From Amia ocellicauda (lineage: Eukaryota; Chordata; Actinopteri; Amiiformes; Amiidae): a stretch of DNA of 64,000 nt. Below are positions 23,001 to 32,217 of the stretch, piece by piece. The position numbers and the translations under genes were made by a program. The first letter of the stretch is position 1; each line of letters starts with the position of its first letter. Where the stretch lies: the NCBI RefSeq assembly GCF_036373705.1, contig NC_089858.1, positions 33,382,249-33,446,248 on the forward strand. Reading direction: 5' to 3'. The notes beneath the pieces are model-generated. The model worked only from the letters and a program-made list of their open reading frames with translations, did not search any database and was not told the origin of the DNA.

Positions 23001-26000
23001 GGGAAAAAAGTATTTGATCCCCTGCTGATTGTGTACGTTTGCCCACTGACAAAGAAATGATCAGTCTATAATTTTAATGGTAGGTGTATTTTAACAGTGA
23101 GAGACAGAATAACAACAAAAAAATCCAGAAAAACGCATTTAAAAAAAGTTATACATTGATTTGCATGTTAATGAGGGAAATAAGTATTTGACCCCTTCGA
23201 CTTAGTACTTGGTGGCAAAACCCTTGTTGGCAATCACAGAGGTCAGATGTTTCTTGTAGTTGGCCACCAGGTTTGCACACATCTCAGGAGGGATTTTGTC
23301 CCACTCCTCTTTGGAGATCCTCTCCAAGTCATTAAGGTTTCGAGGCTGACGTTTGGCAACTCGAACCTTCAGCTCCCTCCACAGATTTTCTATGGGATTA
23401 AGGTCTGGAGACTGGCTAGGCCACTCCAGGACCTTAATGTGCTTCTTCTTGAGCCACTCCTTTGTTGCCTTGGCTGTGTGTTTTGGGTCATTGTCATGCT
23501 GGAATACCCATCCACGACCCATTTTCAATGCCCTGGCTGAGGGAAGGAGGTTCTCACCCAAGATTTGATGGTACATGGCCCCGTCCATCGTCCCTTTGAT
23601 GCGGTGCAGTTGTCCTGTCCCCTTAGCAGAAAAACACCCCCAAAGCATAATGTTTCCACCTCCATGTTTGACGGTGGGGATGGTGTTCTTGGGGTCATTC
23701 CTCCTCCTCCAAACATGGCAAGTTGAGTTGATGCCAAAGAGCTTGAATTTGGTCTCATCTGACCACAACACTTTCACCCAGTTCTCCTCTGAATCATTCA
23801 GATGTTCATTGGGAAACTTCAGACGGTCCTGTACATGTGCTTTCTTGAGCAGGGGGACCTTGCGGGCGCTGCAGGATTTGAGTCCTTCACGGCGTAGTGT
23901 GTTACTAATTGTTTTCTTGGTGACTATGGTCCTAGCTGCCTTGAGATCATTAACAAGATCCTCCCGTGTAGTTCTGGGCTGATTCCTCACCATTCTCATG
24001 GTCATTGAAACTCCACGAGGTGAGATCTTGCATGGAGCCCCAGACCGAGGGAGACTGACAGTTATTTTGTGTTTCTTCCATTTGCGAATAATCGCACCAA
24101 CTGTTGTCACCTTCTCACCAAGCTGCTTGGCGATGGTCTTGTAGCCCATTCCAGCCTTGTGTAGGTCTACAATCTTGTCCCTGACATCCTTGGACAGCTC
24201 TTTGGTCTTGGCCATGGTGGAGAGTTTGGACTCTGATTGATTGCTTCTGTGGACAGGTGTCTTTTATACAGGTAACGAGCTGAGATTAGGAGCACTCTCT
24301 TAAAGGGAGTGCTCCTAATCTCAGCTTGTTACCTGTATAAAAGACACCTGGGAGCCAGAAATCTTGCTGATTGATAGGGGATCAAATACTTATTTCACTC
24401 ATTAACATGCAAATCAATTTATAACTTTTTTGAAATGCGTTTTTCTGGATTTTTTTGTTGTTATTCTGTCTCTCACTGTTAAAATACACCTACCATTAAA
24501 ATTATAGACTGATCATTTCTTTATCAGTGGGCAAACGTACACAATCAGCAGGGGATCAAATACTTTTTTCCCTCACTGTACATATGTGCTGCCTGCACAG
24601 GGGACAGCCATGCCTACCTTCTTCAGTGCTGTGTACACGTCCATCTCCACCTGCATGACGAACAGATCGGGAGAGCGGATCAGCTGCTCCATCATATAGG
24701 TGCTGAGGAAACAAAGTCAGAGTCACTCACAGCACAGAGACAGACAGGGACAGAGACACAGAGAGAGGGGGAGTGAGAGAGACAGAGACAGAGAGAGGGG
24801 GAGTGTGAGAGAGAAACGGGGACAGAGACACAGAGAGAGGGGGAGTGAGAGAGACACAGAGAGACAGGGACAGAGACACAGAGAGAGGTTACCTGAGCTC
24901 CTTCATCAGATCCACACTCTGGTGTGTCATCAGGTTGTTGAGGAGCCACTCCAGACACCTGTTACACACACACACACACCTCATCAGTCCCACTGCTGAC
25001 ACCTGTTCACACACCCACCCCTCATCAGTCCCCTCCTGCAGGTCTCCACACACCCAAAGGAGCTGAATGCCGCTATAAATGCAGTACTAAACCAGCTTGA
25101 ACCATTGAATACTAGGCACTCTACAGAAGCTGCAGGGTCAGGGCTAGAGAACCCAGCTATAGACAGCTCCACCTGCAGGATTTTCAAACCTGAAACAGTA
25201 TTGCCCAGGAGAAGCTTTACAGTTTATGCAAAATCATATCAAAGGGACACGGGTGCGAGGCACTGTTCACACAGCACTAAGATACACCAGGAAAAGAGTC
25301 GGGCGAAACACTGACTTCTTCTTGACGGAGTCCAGCCCGTAGGTCCCAGCAGAGGTGTAGTACCCACACACCGTCTTCACACTGATGGTCTCCTTCATCG
25401 TCTCCCCGCACTGCTGGATCAGCCCGTCCTGTGGGGACAGAGACACCGAGAGATGTAGACGCACAGAGAGAGACAGGGAAATACAGAGACACGCACAAAG
25501 AGACAGTCTTAGTTGACAGTGCACAGCAGTAGCCCCCAGCTCTGCTCTAACACTAACAGAAAGACTTCTCAACAACCCAGGAGACAGGCTGTTATCACTA
25601 CTAATTAATTGGCTAATTCATTATTTCATCAACTTTAAATAAAAAGTATGCAGGACGACTTTGTGTTGAAACCTGTGACTGCACAGCCACACAGGGCCCA
25701 ACAGCTGGTCCTGGTGTACAATAAACCGTCGTGACCCGGTACTGACCAGCTGAAGCATGCAGGCGGCAGCCAGGATGCTGATGACCCGGCTGGGCTTGAT
25801 TAGAACGTCGTCCCGGTACAGCGACCCGAACGCCACCTGTAGAGCTGCGCACACATCCAGGTGGGCCACCGGGTCCCAGGGCAGACGGGGTAGAAAAGAC
25901 ACGCGTCAGAAAGGGAGTAAAAACACCCGACGGCGTTCACAGAAACACAGCGGGCCGGCGGAGTCCAGGAGGCGAGGTCCTTCTCAGCCTCATTCCTCAA

Positions 26001-26865
26001 CGGTCATGAGAGCATCAGCCTCTACAACACCTGAGAGACCTGACAGCACCAGGAGAGGAGGAGAGAGGTGCGGAGGGGAGGGAGACAGGAGAAGAGGAGC
26101 GGAGAAGAGAGAGGAGAGAGGAAGGCATACCTTCTGTGTCGATGGTCTGATCCGGGATCTCCAGCTCGATGACGGTCATACTGGACTCCTTCCAGGACCC
26201 GCTGAACATACTGGAGAAATACCCTGACTGCAGGGAGAGAGAGCACAACACATTATCCTCCCATTGAAGGCCTGCTGATACACAAGCATGAGATTTGATC
26301 GTATTAAAAGCCAGTGCCAATCTGACTCGGTACTTGAGGGTTGGAGCATGCTCCTTTTTGCTTGGTGCTGTATCTCATATATATTTGGGCTATAGCCCTG
26401 GGCAGGCGCTGCTCACTTACCTGGCACAGGTACACCTTGTGCAGGTTCCACTCCTGGCCCAGCGCACAGATACGGATGTCACTGTTTTCGCCATTCAAGA
26501 ACAGAGTCTGGTAAATGTACTTCGACGTGCTCTTTAGTTTCTTCCTGCAAGAGCCAGAGAGAGAGAGAGAAAGAGAGAGATTAATTGCACACTTGTTAAT
26601 TCAAAATTATTATTACATTGGTTTTGATTGCACTGAAATTAACTGACTCTCTACTACACCCTTACTTGGATTGTGCCACTGACCTGCGCGGTGTGTTCAG
26701 CAGGGCGTCGTCCTCAGCCTCACTGTCACACTGTGAGCACTGCGAGCTGCGCTTCCTCTTCCTGCACTCGCACCCGGACTCCCTGCCACCACTGCTGTCG
26801 CCGCCACCCCCCACCAGCTGCCCCCCGGCCAAGGACACCCCCAGGCGGCTGCTCAGCCCCCCCAT
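17026..26865 (-). CDS. GMCL1: Germ cell-less homolog (BTB/POZ-BACK protein), 14 coding exons, 504 aa
   Basis: BTB-domain adaptor of the germ cell-less family, linked to CUL3 ubiquitin ligase and the nuclear envelope. Exons: 26865-26684, 26544-26421, 26227-26131, 25844-25747, 25428-25316, 24958-24893, 24702-24618, 20689-20599, 20238-20098, 19961-19892, 19693-19618, 19379-19234, 17594-17507 and 17163-17026, total 1515 nt. All junctions are GT/AG and in phase. The N-terminus is MGGLSSR (possible N-myristoylation), then a basic RKRKR at 35-39, consistent with a nuclear signal. BTB starts near residue 80 ([20 protein letters not shown]) and contains [15 protein letters not shown] follows ([19 protein letters not shown]). 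The C-terminal half has [17 protein letters not shown] and ends in a Ser-rich tail. Human GMCL1 is about 515 aa. Intron 7 is swollen by transposons and intron 12 by a LINE. Confidence 0.95.
17650..18977 (+). mobile_element. 5'-truncated L2-like LINE in GMCL1 intron 12
   Basis: Non-LTR retrotransposon remnant lying antisense to GMCL1. Translation gives [45 protein letters not shown] and [16 protein letters not shown] (end of the reverse transcriptase). Then, after frame changes, it gives [11 protein letters not shown] and [20 protein letters not shown] (C-terminal region). The frame alternates at least three times, so it is inactive. The 3' end carries AATAAAGCTTGTTTTGAATT and stops near 18977. 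It begins within about 60 bp of the GMCL1 exon 13 acceptor. Clade placement in L2/CR1 is by motif only. Confidence 0.8.
21095..22019. mobile_element. Degenerate TIR DNA transposon in GMCL1 intron 7
   Basis: The left end reads CAGTGCC...TCTACACCCCCTTGAAC. The right end, reverse-complemented, reads AGTGCCCATAGAAAGTCTAC then ACCC. Both ends are flanked by TA. Internal ACTTGGTGGAAACACCTTTG and GTCTGTGAGTTACAAGTAAA match a widespread fish Tc1/mariner-type repeat. No transposase ORF survives. Confidence 0.65.
22222..22912. mobile_element. Degenerate DNA element with CCGATAT-type ends
   Basis: The left end contains TGCCCAACTGATATAGG and TGATACCGATAATTGG. The right end, reverse-complemented, contains GGGCCCGACCGATATATCAG. 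This fits a non-autonomous DNA transposon common in fish (possibly hAT). Termini are eroded, there is no ORF, and the family is uncertain. Confidence 0.45.
23202..24215 (-). CDS. Tc1-like transposase, 337 aa, uninterrupted
   Basis: Cut-and-paste transposase that binds the element's TIRs. The N-terminal half carries paired-type helix-turn-helix DNA-binding segments ([20 protein letters not shown] and a second HTH with [11 protein letters not shown]) separated by a GRPR-like linker ([10 protein letters not shown]). The C-terminal half carries the catalytic triad: Asp in LWSDETKF, Asp in [10 protein letters not shown], and Glu in LNPIENLW 34 residues later, hence DD34E. A glycine-rich [13 protein letters not shown] box is present. 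It ends ANKGFATKY. Length is normal for the family (about 340 aa). No stop or frameshift is seen, so it may be functional. It was probably acquired from an invading element, not a host gene. Confidence 0.93.
   Translation of the reverse strand: MAKTKELSKDVRDKIVDLHKAGMGYKTIAKQLGEKVTTVGAIIRKWKKHKITVSLPRSGAPCKISPRGVSMTMRMVRNQPRTTREDLVNDLKAARTIVTKKTISNTLRREGLKSCSARKVPLLKKAHVQDRLKFPNEHLNDSEENWVKVLWSDETKFKLFGINSTCHVWRRRNDPKNTIPTVKHGGGNIMLWGCFSAKGTGQLHRIKGTMDGAMYHQILGENLLPSARALKMGRGWVFQHDNDPKHTAKATKEWLKKKHIKVLEWPSQSPDLNPIENLWRELKVRVAKRQPRNLNDLERISKEEWDKIPPEMCANLVANYKKHLTSVIANKGFATKY
24254..24350. repeat. 46-bp inverted repeat in the transposase leader
   Basis: Arms 24254-24299 and 24305-24350 are complementary with two mismatches and a 5-nt loop. 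Each arm contains a TATAAAAG-type motif, so the probable transposase TATA box is present in both orientations. Confidence 0.85.
24736..24888. repeat. GACAGAGA-type minisatellite in GMCL1 intron 6
   Basis: Irregular repeats of AGAGACAGAGACA and GAGAGAGGGGGAGTG between GMCL1 exons 7 and 6, ending at the exon 6 donor. Confidence 0.8.
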
Positions 26866-27695
26866 TGCTGGAAATCGGGAGGAGAGAGAATAAAGAGGAA
26901 TTGAGAGAGAAGAGGGGGAAAGAGAAAGAAAGAAAGAAAAAGACAGACAGGGAGAGCACGGGCACAAATGGGTGACAGTGAGCAGGTAGAGGGTGAGAGA
27001 GAGAAGCAGGAGAAAGGAGTGAATGGAGGGATGAGGAAGAAAAGGGGGAATGCAGAAACAGTAACACTGAGGAGGAAAGGGTGGAGGAAAGCGAGAGGAG
27101 AGAGAGCATCACAGTAACTTGGTGAGAGGCAGATTTACAATGCAGGAGACCGCATCACGTCTCACACAGTCCGGGACTCTGTACAGACACACATCTTGGA
27201 CCTGTCAACTCTGTGTCACTCATTTCTGAGAATAACTCCCCATAGTAAATCACTTTTTACTGCCCTAGTGGCGCCTCTACTATAACTATTCCAGCTGTCA
27301 CAAGAAGTCAATGCAAAGCAAAGACTGTGCACCCCAAGAAAGGGCCCAGGCCTATAGAAATAAAGCAACCAGGCCTATATAGTAATGCACATATAGACTG
27401 CGCCCCAAACAGAACTACAGACAGGTTTTGCAGGTTTCGAGGAAGTACAACTTGCACTTGGAGTGTGTCTTTCCGTGTCTGTCATTAAAACACACATTGA
27501 CAAGTCTAGGACATGTCGTAGCTCTTCATCCAAAACAATATTATATATTTGTATAAGTTACAACGATAAACAAAATGATACAGAAAACTAAAGTGAAACT
27601 AGTTCGAGTTGACATGAAATAGCGTAAATCAACACAGGAATTAGAGAGAAACTAACGGCAACGGCAAATGAAACGTATAGAAGAGGTTTGTTTAC

Positions 27696-28260
27696 CTTCA
27701 GAGGAAATGCGCCTGATCGTTTCTTCAAAAGACAACGCGACTTCTCCCGTAAACAGACGTCAGAGGTGACCGTGGCTACACACTGTTTCCAATGTGCAAA
27801 GGCTTCCTCGTCGACCAGACAGGCACAGTGCGTCTTAAACGCTGTGTTAATAACCGACGGGACTCTATAGTCCTCATGTTGTCACAATTATGCGATTGTT
27901 TTCAATACATGCTCAAATACAGTCATTTCTGCCTGCTTGAGTTAACATACACGTCCCGTGCCTCTACTTCCAGCTCTCGCGAGACTAAGCGCTTACCTCT
28001 CCTCAGCCAATCAGAAGACAACAACGTCGGAGACGACAGCCTTCTGCCAATCAAGAGGCGGAACCGTCCCCTTACTCCCGCCCCCCACCCCCAAAGAGGA
28101 AGTCTTTAGGCCAATCGAGTGGCTCAATTCGAAAACTGCATCGCGCTGGACCAATTGGAACCTCGCGGGGGCGGGGCTTCGAACTCGGGCTAGTGTTGCG
28201 CTTGTGACAGGAATGGTGGGCCATGTGGGACAGAATGTACTTTCCCACGTCCGGATACAC
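27696..28260 (-). promoter_or_regulatory. Probable GMCL1 promoter and non-coding first exon
   Basis: On the minus strand a clean donor TCTGAAG/GTAAAC ends at 27696. A pyrimidine tract with TTTCCAG ends 2 nt upstream of the GMCL1 ATG (acceptor at 26869-26868), so a 5' UTR intron of about 0.8 kb is likely. Upstream is an exact TCTCGCGAGA (27975-27984), a known TATA-less housekeeping promoter element. Four CCAAT motifs follow at 28007, 28047, 28111 and 28151, in CpG-rich DNA. The exon and start site are inferred. Confidence 0.6.
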
Positions 28261-28825
28261 TGGTTTAATGCACTTATTTTCCGGTGTGGCAATATCTAAC
28301 ATTATACTAAAACATATATTCGAATAAGTGACTCTATTCTTCAGGAAAATACATTTTGGCGTCCCACACGTCTCTACTGATATATTGTGTATTATATTGT
28401 AGAAAACTGCATGAACTCCTCAAGGGTTAAACTAGAACTGCAAAACATCAGCGAAGGAAGGCGGCTGATGCAACTGCACCGCAGGGCTGCTGCAGCGTCT
28501 GAAATATATTTATAAACGGTATGTTGTAGCTGTTCGTGAAATACCTTATTGCGCCAGCTGGGGGCAGACTAGGCACATCCTTTGCAGAGCGGGGAGAGAT
28601 CTTGAGCCCCCACCCCCCACTCCCCACTCCCCACCCACACCCACACCCACACACACATTTTATTTGAGTCCCCCCTCCCCTCACATACTTTATTTGATAT
28701 GTGTGTGTGTTGGGAGGGGGGTAATGTAATTTATGAGAGCACTTTAAGCTTTTTAGAAGAACCGTGACACCTGCAGTCTCAGAGGGGTAGAGCCGCTAAT
28801 GTAATTAAACAGCACTCACCTTGGA

Positions 28826-28892
28826 CCGCCAGCCGCCCTGCGCCGTGATAGCGCTGTCTGCGGCTCCGGGCCAGAGGATGGACTGTTCATGG
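28826..28892 (-). other. Candidate first exon with strong donor, gene unknown
   Basis: On the minus strand an ATG-initiated open stretch (MNSPSSGPEPQTALSRRR...) runs into CCAAG/GTGAGTGC, a near-perfect 5' splice site. Just upstream is TTCCCAGAATGCA (28906-28918), resembling the ZNF143/STAF promoter motif. Joined to the GMCL1 acceptor it would be out of frame with the GMCL1 ATG. It may be an alternative non-coding GMCL1 first exon or the start of another transcript. Confidence 0.35.
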
Positions 28893-29104
28893 TAATGGCA
28901 TGGACTTCCCAGAATGCACTGGCGCGGTCAGAGTTCCACTGGCTGCATTTTGAATGTTCTAATGAAATAGTGCAGGCATCCTATCAGAACCCCAATATCC
29001 TTAGGGTCTCGTATGTTGGGCTGTTTCTGTTCTTTCTTTTCCCCTTTTTTGTACATTGGCATATTTGCTGCACAATCACTGAAAACATTTAAAATATGAA
29101 TACA

Positions 29105-29190
29105 ATGCTACAGCAGAGCAGGGTCTCCAGCCCCGATCCTCTAGAGAGACAGTCCAGTACAGCAGAGAAAAATCCCCAGCTTCACATGCA
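29105..29190 (+). repeat. Dispersed repeat Y (CAGGGTCTCCAGCCC family)
   Basis: GCAGGGTCTCCAGCCCCGAT with nearby CAGTCCAGTACAGCAGA. Related strings occur at about 2478-2526 and 60995-61065. The family is not identified. Confidence 0.5.
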
Positions 29191-29251
29191 AATCAATCAC
29201 AGAGAAAAAGCTCATTTTTGTGCTTTTGACTTTAATGTGGGTTCAACTTTT

Positions 29252-29257
29252 TTTATT
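29252..29257 (-). terminator. Candidate PGAM2 poly(A) signal
   Basis: AATAAA on the minus strand about 295 nt beyond the PGAM2 stop codon; the distance suits a 3' UTR. Confidence 0.5.
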
Positions 29258-29357
29258 CTGTGTTACAGATTCATTCAAATAATGTAACTGTGTACATGGG
29301 TTAGTGGTTAGTGGTCCTTGGCCACACCTGTCTTCTTAAAGATACAGATTATACAAT

Positions 29358-29386
29358 TAATCAATCAATCAATCAATCAATCAATT
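29358..29386. repeat. (ATCA)n microsatellite
   Basis: About seven ATCA units downstream of PGAM2's coding region. Confidence 0.9.
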
Positions 29387-29551
29387 AATTTATGCATCAA
29401 TTGGATCACTAATGAGGATGGGTTGGGTTCAAAATTCCTGCAGTGGAAAATATGGCGGGTAACTGAGAACAGTGTGGCATAGAAGCTGGTGGCTGGGCAG
29501 TTAAGTCTCTGTCTGGCTTGTTTTTGTTTTTCATCCCTCTCTCCCTCCATC

Positions 29552-31180
29552 TTATTTCTTGACCTTGCCCTGGGCAGCCACAGCCTCCATGGCTTTCTTC
29601 ACGGTCTCAGGGTCTCCCAGGAACTGCATGGGTTTGATGGGCTTCAGGTCCTTGTCCAGCTCGTACAGGATGGGGATACCAGTGGGCAGGTTCAGCTCCA
29701 TGATTGCAGCGTCCGACATGCCTGTAGACACACAGGGTTACACCCACTGAAGAACGCACAAGTGTTGGACAAGGACCATGCATCACACACACAGACACAT
29801 GCACGGACACGCAAGGAGAGCCTGTATGGACTGAGCCCACCTCTCTTAGGGCCACATCCTTCTCTGCTGCTGCCCCGAGAATGTGTGACCTTCAGGGGAA
29901 AAGGTCGGGGCCGTAACCTGAACCACGGCTGCCCTGTGGGCTGTGTGTGTCAGAGAGAGAGACCGGGGCGGTGGGGGGGGGTGCGGGGGACTATTTATAG
30001 GACTTCTGTCAGCTGGGAATGTCCAGGAAGGGCCTGTAATAGCATTGGGGTAGACACACACTAACTCACAAAAAGATACACCACACGTACACCACAAACA
30101 CACACACACATACAGACATACTTGGACTGCATGAAGACAGATCCTCAGAGCAAGAGAGAGAGGATAACCCTGCACCCCCCACCCCCTCCTGCCCCCCCAG
30201 GTGTGGTACCCACCCTCCAGGTGTTTGACAATGCCACGGAGACTGTTGCCGTGGGCGGCAATGAGGACGTTCTTGCCAGCCTTGATCTGGGGCACGATGG
30301 CCTCGTCCCAGAAGGGCAGGGCCCGCGCAATGGTGTCCTTCAGGCTCTCGCAGGTGGGCAGCTCACCCGGCTTCAGCCCAGCGTAGCGCCTCGACTGGCA
30401 GGAGGACAGAATCGCAGCACATCATGTTGTGTGCCATTACATCATAGATGATCAGTCAGATGCATTACATCACAGCTCATCACAGTTCATTGCATTACTA
30501 CAGAAGCACAGACAGGACAAAGCACACTAAGGAGGTATAAATCAAACTATAAATAAATCAATATTTTGGTCAAATACAGTCGTTTGGATTCTGCAGGAGC
30601 CAGGCCAGGCTCCCAGGTACAATCCTCACTTCCCATTCCCTCCTCTCACCTCCACCTCTCTCCTTCTCTCCTTCCTGCCCCTCCCTCTCTCCCCTCAACC
30701 CTGTCCCTCCTCTTCCTTCCCTTCTTCTGTTTTTCCCCTCAACCTCTCCCTCTGGGCCCTCACCATGCTGATGATCTGGTGGAAGGGGTGCTCCTGGTCC
30801 ATGGGCGGGGGAGGGATGTCGAAAGAGCGCCTCCAGATCTTCACCTGCTCCTCGCCGTGCTTGGCCGCTGTCTCCGCCTTGTTGAGGCCTGTCAGCCCGC
30901 CATAGTGCCGCTCGTTAAGGCGCCAGCTGCGGATCACGGGCAGCCACATCTGGTCGGTGCCCTCCATGATGGTCCACAGCGTGCGGATGGCCCGCTTCAG
31001 CACGGAGGTGAAGCAGATGTCGAACTTGTAGCCGGCGTCTTTCAGAGCCTGCGCACCCCTCTTGGCCTCCTCCAGGCCCTTCTCGCTCAGGTCGGCGTCG
31101 AACCAGCCGCAGAAGCGGTTCTCCTGGTTCCAGGAGCTCTCCCCGTGGCGCACGATCACCAGTCTGTGGGCAGCTGCCAT
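29552..31180 (-). CDS. PGAM2: Phosphoglycerate mutase, muscle-type, 3 exons, 255 aa
   Basis: Interconverts 3- and 2-phosphoglycerate in glycolysis, in the cytosol, as a 2,3-BPG-dependent enzyme. Exons: 31180-30764 (417 nt), 30394-30214 (181 nt) and 29721-29552 (170 nt), GT/AG and in phase. The histidine-phosphatase motif [13 protein letters not shown] puts the phospho-acceptor at His12. Glu90 ([10 protein letters not shown]) and His187 ([17 protein letters not shown]) complete the active site. FCGWFDA and [11 protein letters not shown] resemble the muscle isozyme (PGAM2) more than PGAM1, although [12 protein letters not shown] is PGAM1-like. Assignment to PGAM2 over PGAM1 is therefore likely but not certain. 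Length matches the family (253-254 aa). The three-exon layout argues against a processed copy. The C-terminus is [13 protein letters not shown]. Confidence 0.93.
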
Positions 31181-31370
31181 TTTTGATCCACTGGGTTATC
31201 GATTTGTTGTGTTCGTGTTCAGGTTCTCTCGGGAGTGTTCGTCCTGTGGTTGTTGTTGTGTTTGATCTTGTAGTTTGAGCTCGGGCACAAAATTAACACA
31301 GAAACACCCCAGAAAAGCACCAGCCTTCCTCTGTCCCTGCCACTGAGCTGTCCCCACCGGCAGCTCAACT

Positions 31371-31385
31371 TTTTTATAGCACATG
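31371..31385 (-). promoter_or_regulatory. PGAM2 TATA box with adjacent E-box
   Basis: On the minus strand, CATGTG (an E-box) is followed directly by CTATAAAAA, about 190-205 nt upstream of the ATG. This spacing suits a start site near 31345. Muscle PGAM genes use E-box/MEF2 control; whether this E-box works is inference. Confidence 0.6.
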
Positions 31386-31399
31386 CTCTGACCTCCACT

Positions 31400-32215
31400 T
31401 GGTAGTCTGCCCATTTCTTCCACCCCTCCCCCGCCAATTGCAGGCCCTGCTTGCCTGATGGGCACCTGTTGCCAGCCTGTGGTAGGCGGCCCTGGCAGAG
31501 TGGGCGGGCCCTCTCTGGGCTGGGAAGGGCAGAGGTCGCCTGGCGGGTGAAAATAGCAACTTGACTTTTAAAAGAGGAGTCAGGAATAGAGTGTAAAGAT
31601 CAGAGGCGGGCAGCGCGGGCACTGCAGGAGCACCGAGGGCTGTGGCCCATTCACACAGCACCTGAGCCCCAGCAGCACAGTCTGCAATCCGGCACTGCTC
31701 CATGGGTAAATCAAACAAACACCCAGGACAGGGAAGAGGAAGCTGAGCTGCTTTCACAGAAGAGAACAACTGCATAGTGTTTACAAATCTATATCTATTT
31801 CTGAGATCCACAAATCCATTACATTGTATATAAAGACACATTTAAAAAATAATGTAAACCCTTTGCCTGTCTCAGAGATATATACTTGACATTTACTCAG
31901 ATTGCTATCCTGCCCATATTGCACAAGTGCACAGTAACCGTTCCGTAAACAAAACACATTTGGGATTTGGAAGATATATTATGTTTTTCTAAAAGATCTA
32001 AATCTTCATTGCCTGCCAAAACAACAATAAATTAGCCTGACATCTAAATGATATCCAGAGTCTGGATTCAGACTGTGCTGCTGCAGTGCAGAGAGGACAG
32101 ACTCTCACAGTGGGTTTCCTGCCCCATATTTAGGCCCCAACCCTGGCACACAGCACAGTGCCAGCCCCGGCCTCTGCAGCTCCACACCCCTGCAGTGAAG
32201 CCAGCAGAGACGCAG
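31400..32215. other. PGAM2 upstream region
   Basis: The first 300 bp is GC-rich PGAM2 5' flank with CTTTTAAAAG at about 31566. The rest is AT-rich with no recognised exon or element before the TX1-like LINE. Confidence 0.4.
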
Positions 32216-32217
32216 CT

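Larger units (their letters stand above)
22995..24578 (-). mobile_element. Full-length Tc1-like (DD34E) transposon, 1584 bp
   Basis: Starts CAGTGAGGGAAAAAAGTATT and ends with its inverted complement, with a TA duplication on both sides (22993-22994, 24579-24580). The TIRs are about 203 bp (22995-23197 and 24376-24578), with only about five differences seen by eye. Each holds an outer and an inner GAGGGAAA-type direct repeat, the IR/DR layout of fish Tc1 elements. One uninterrupted transposase lies inside. It sits in GMCL1 intron 7 in the sense orientation of that gene. Confidence 0.92.

Noticed and set aside
29489-31186. Plus-strand open frames across the PGAM2 exons
   Set aside because: Antisense shadows of the PGAM2 exons, without independent motifs.
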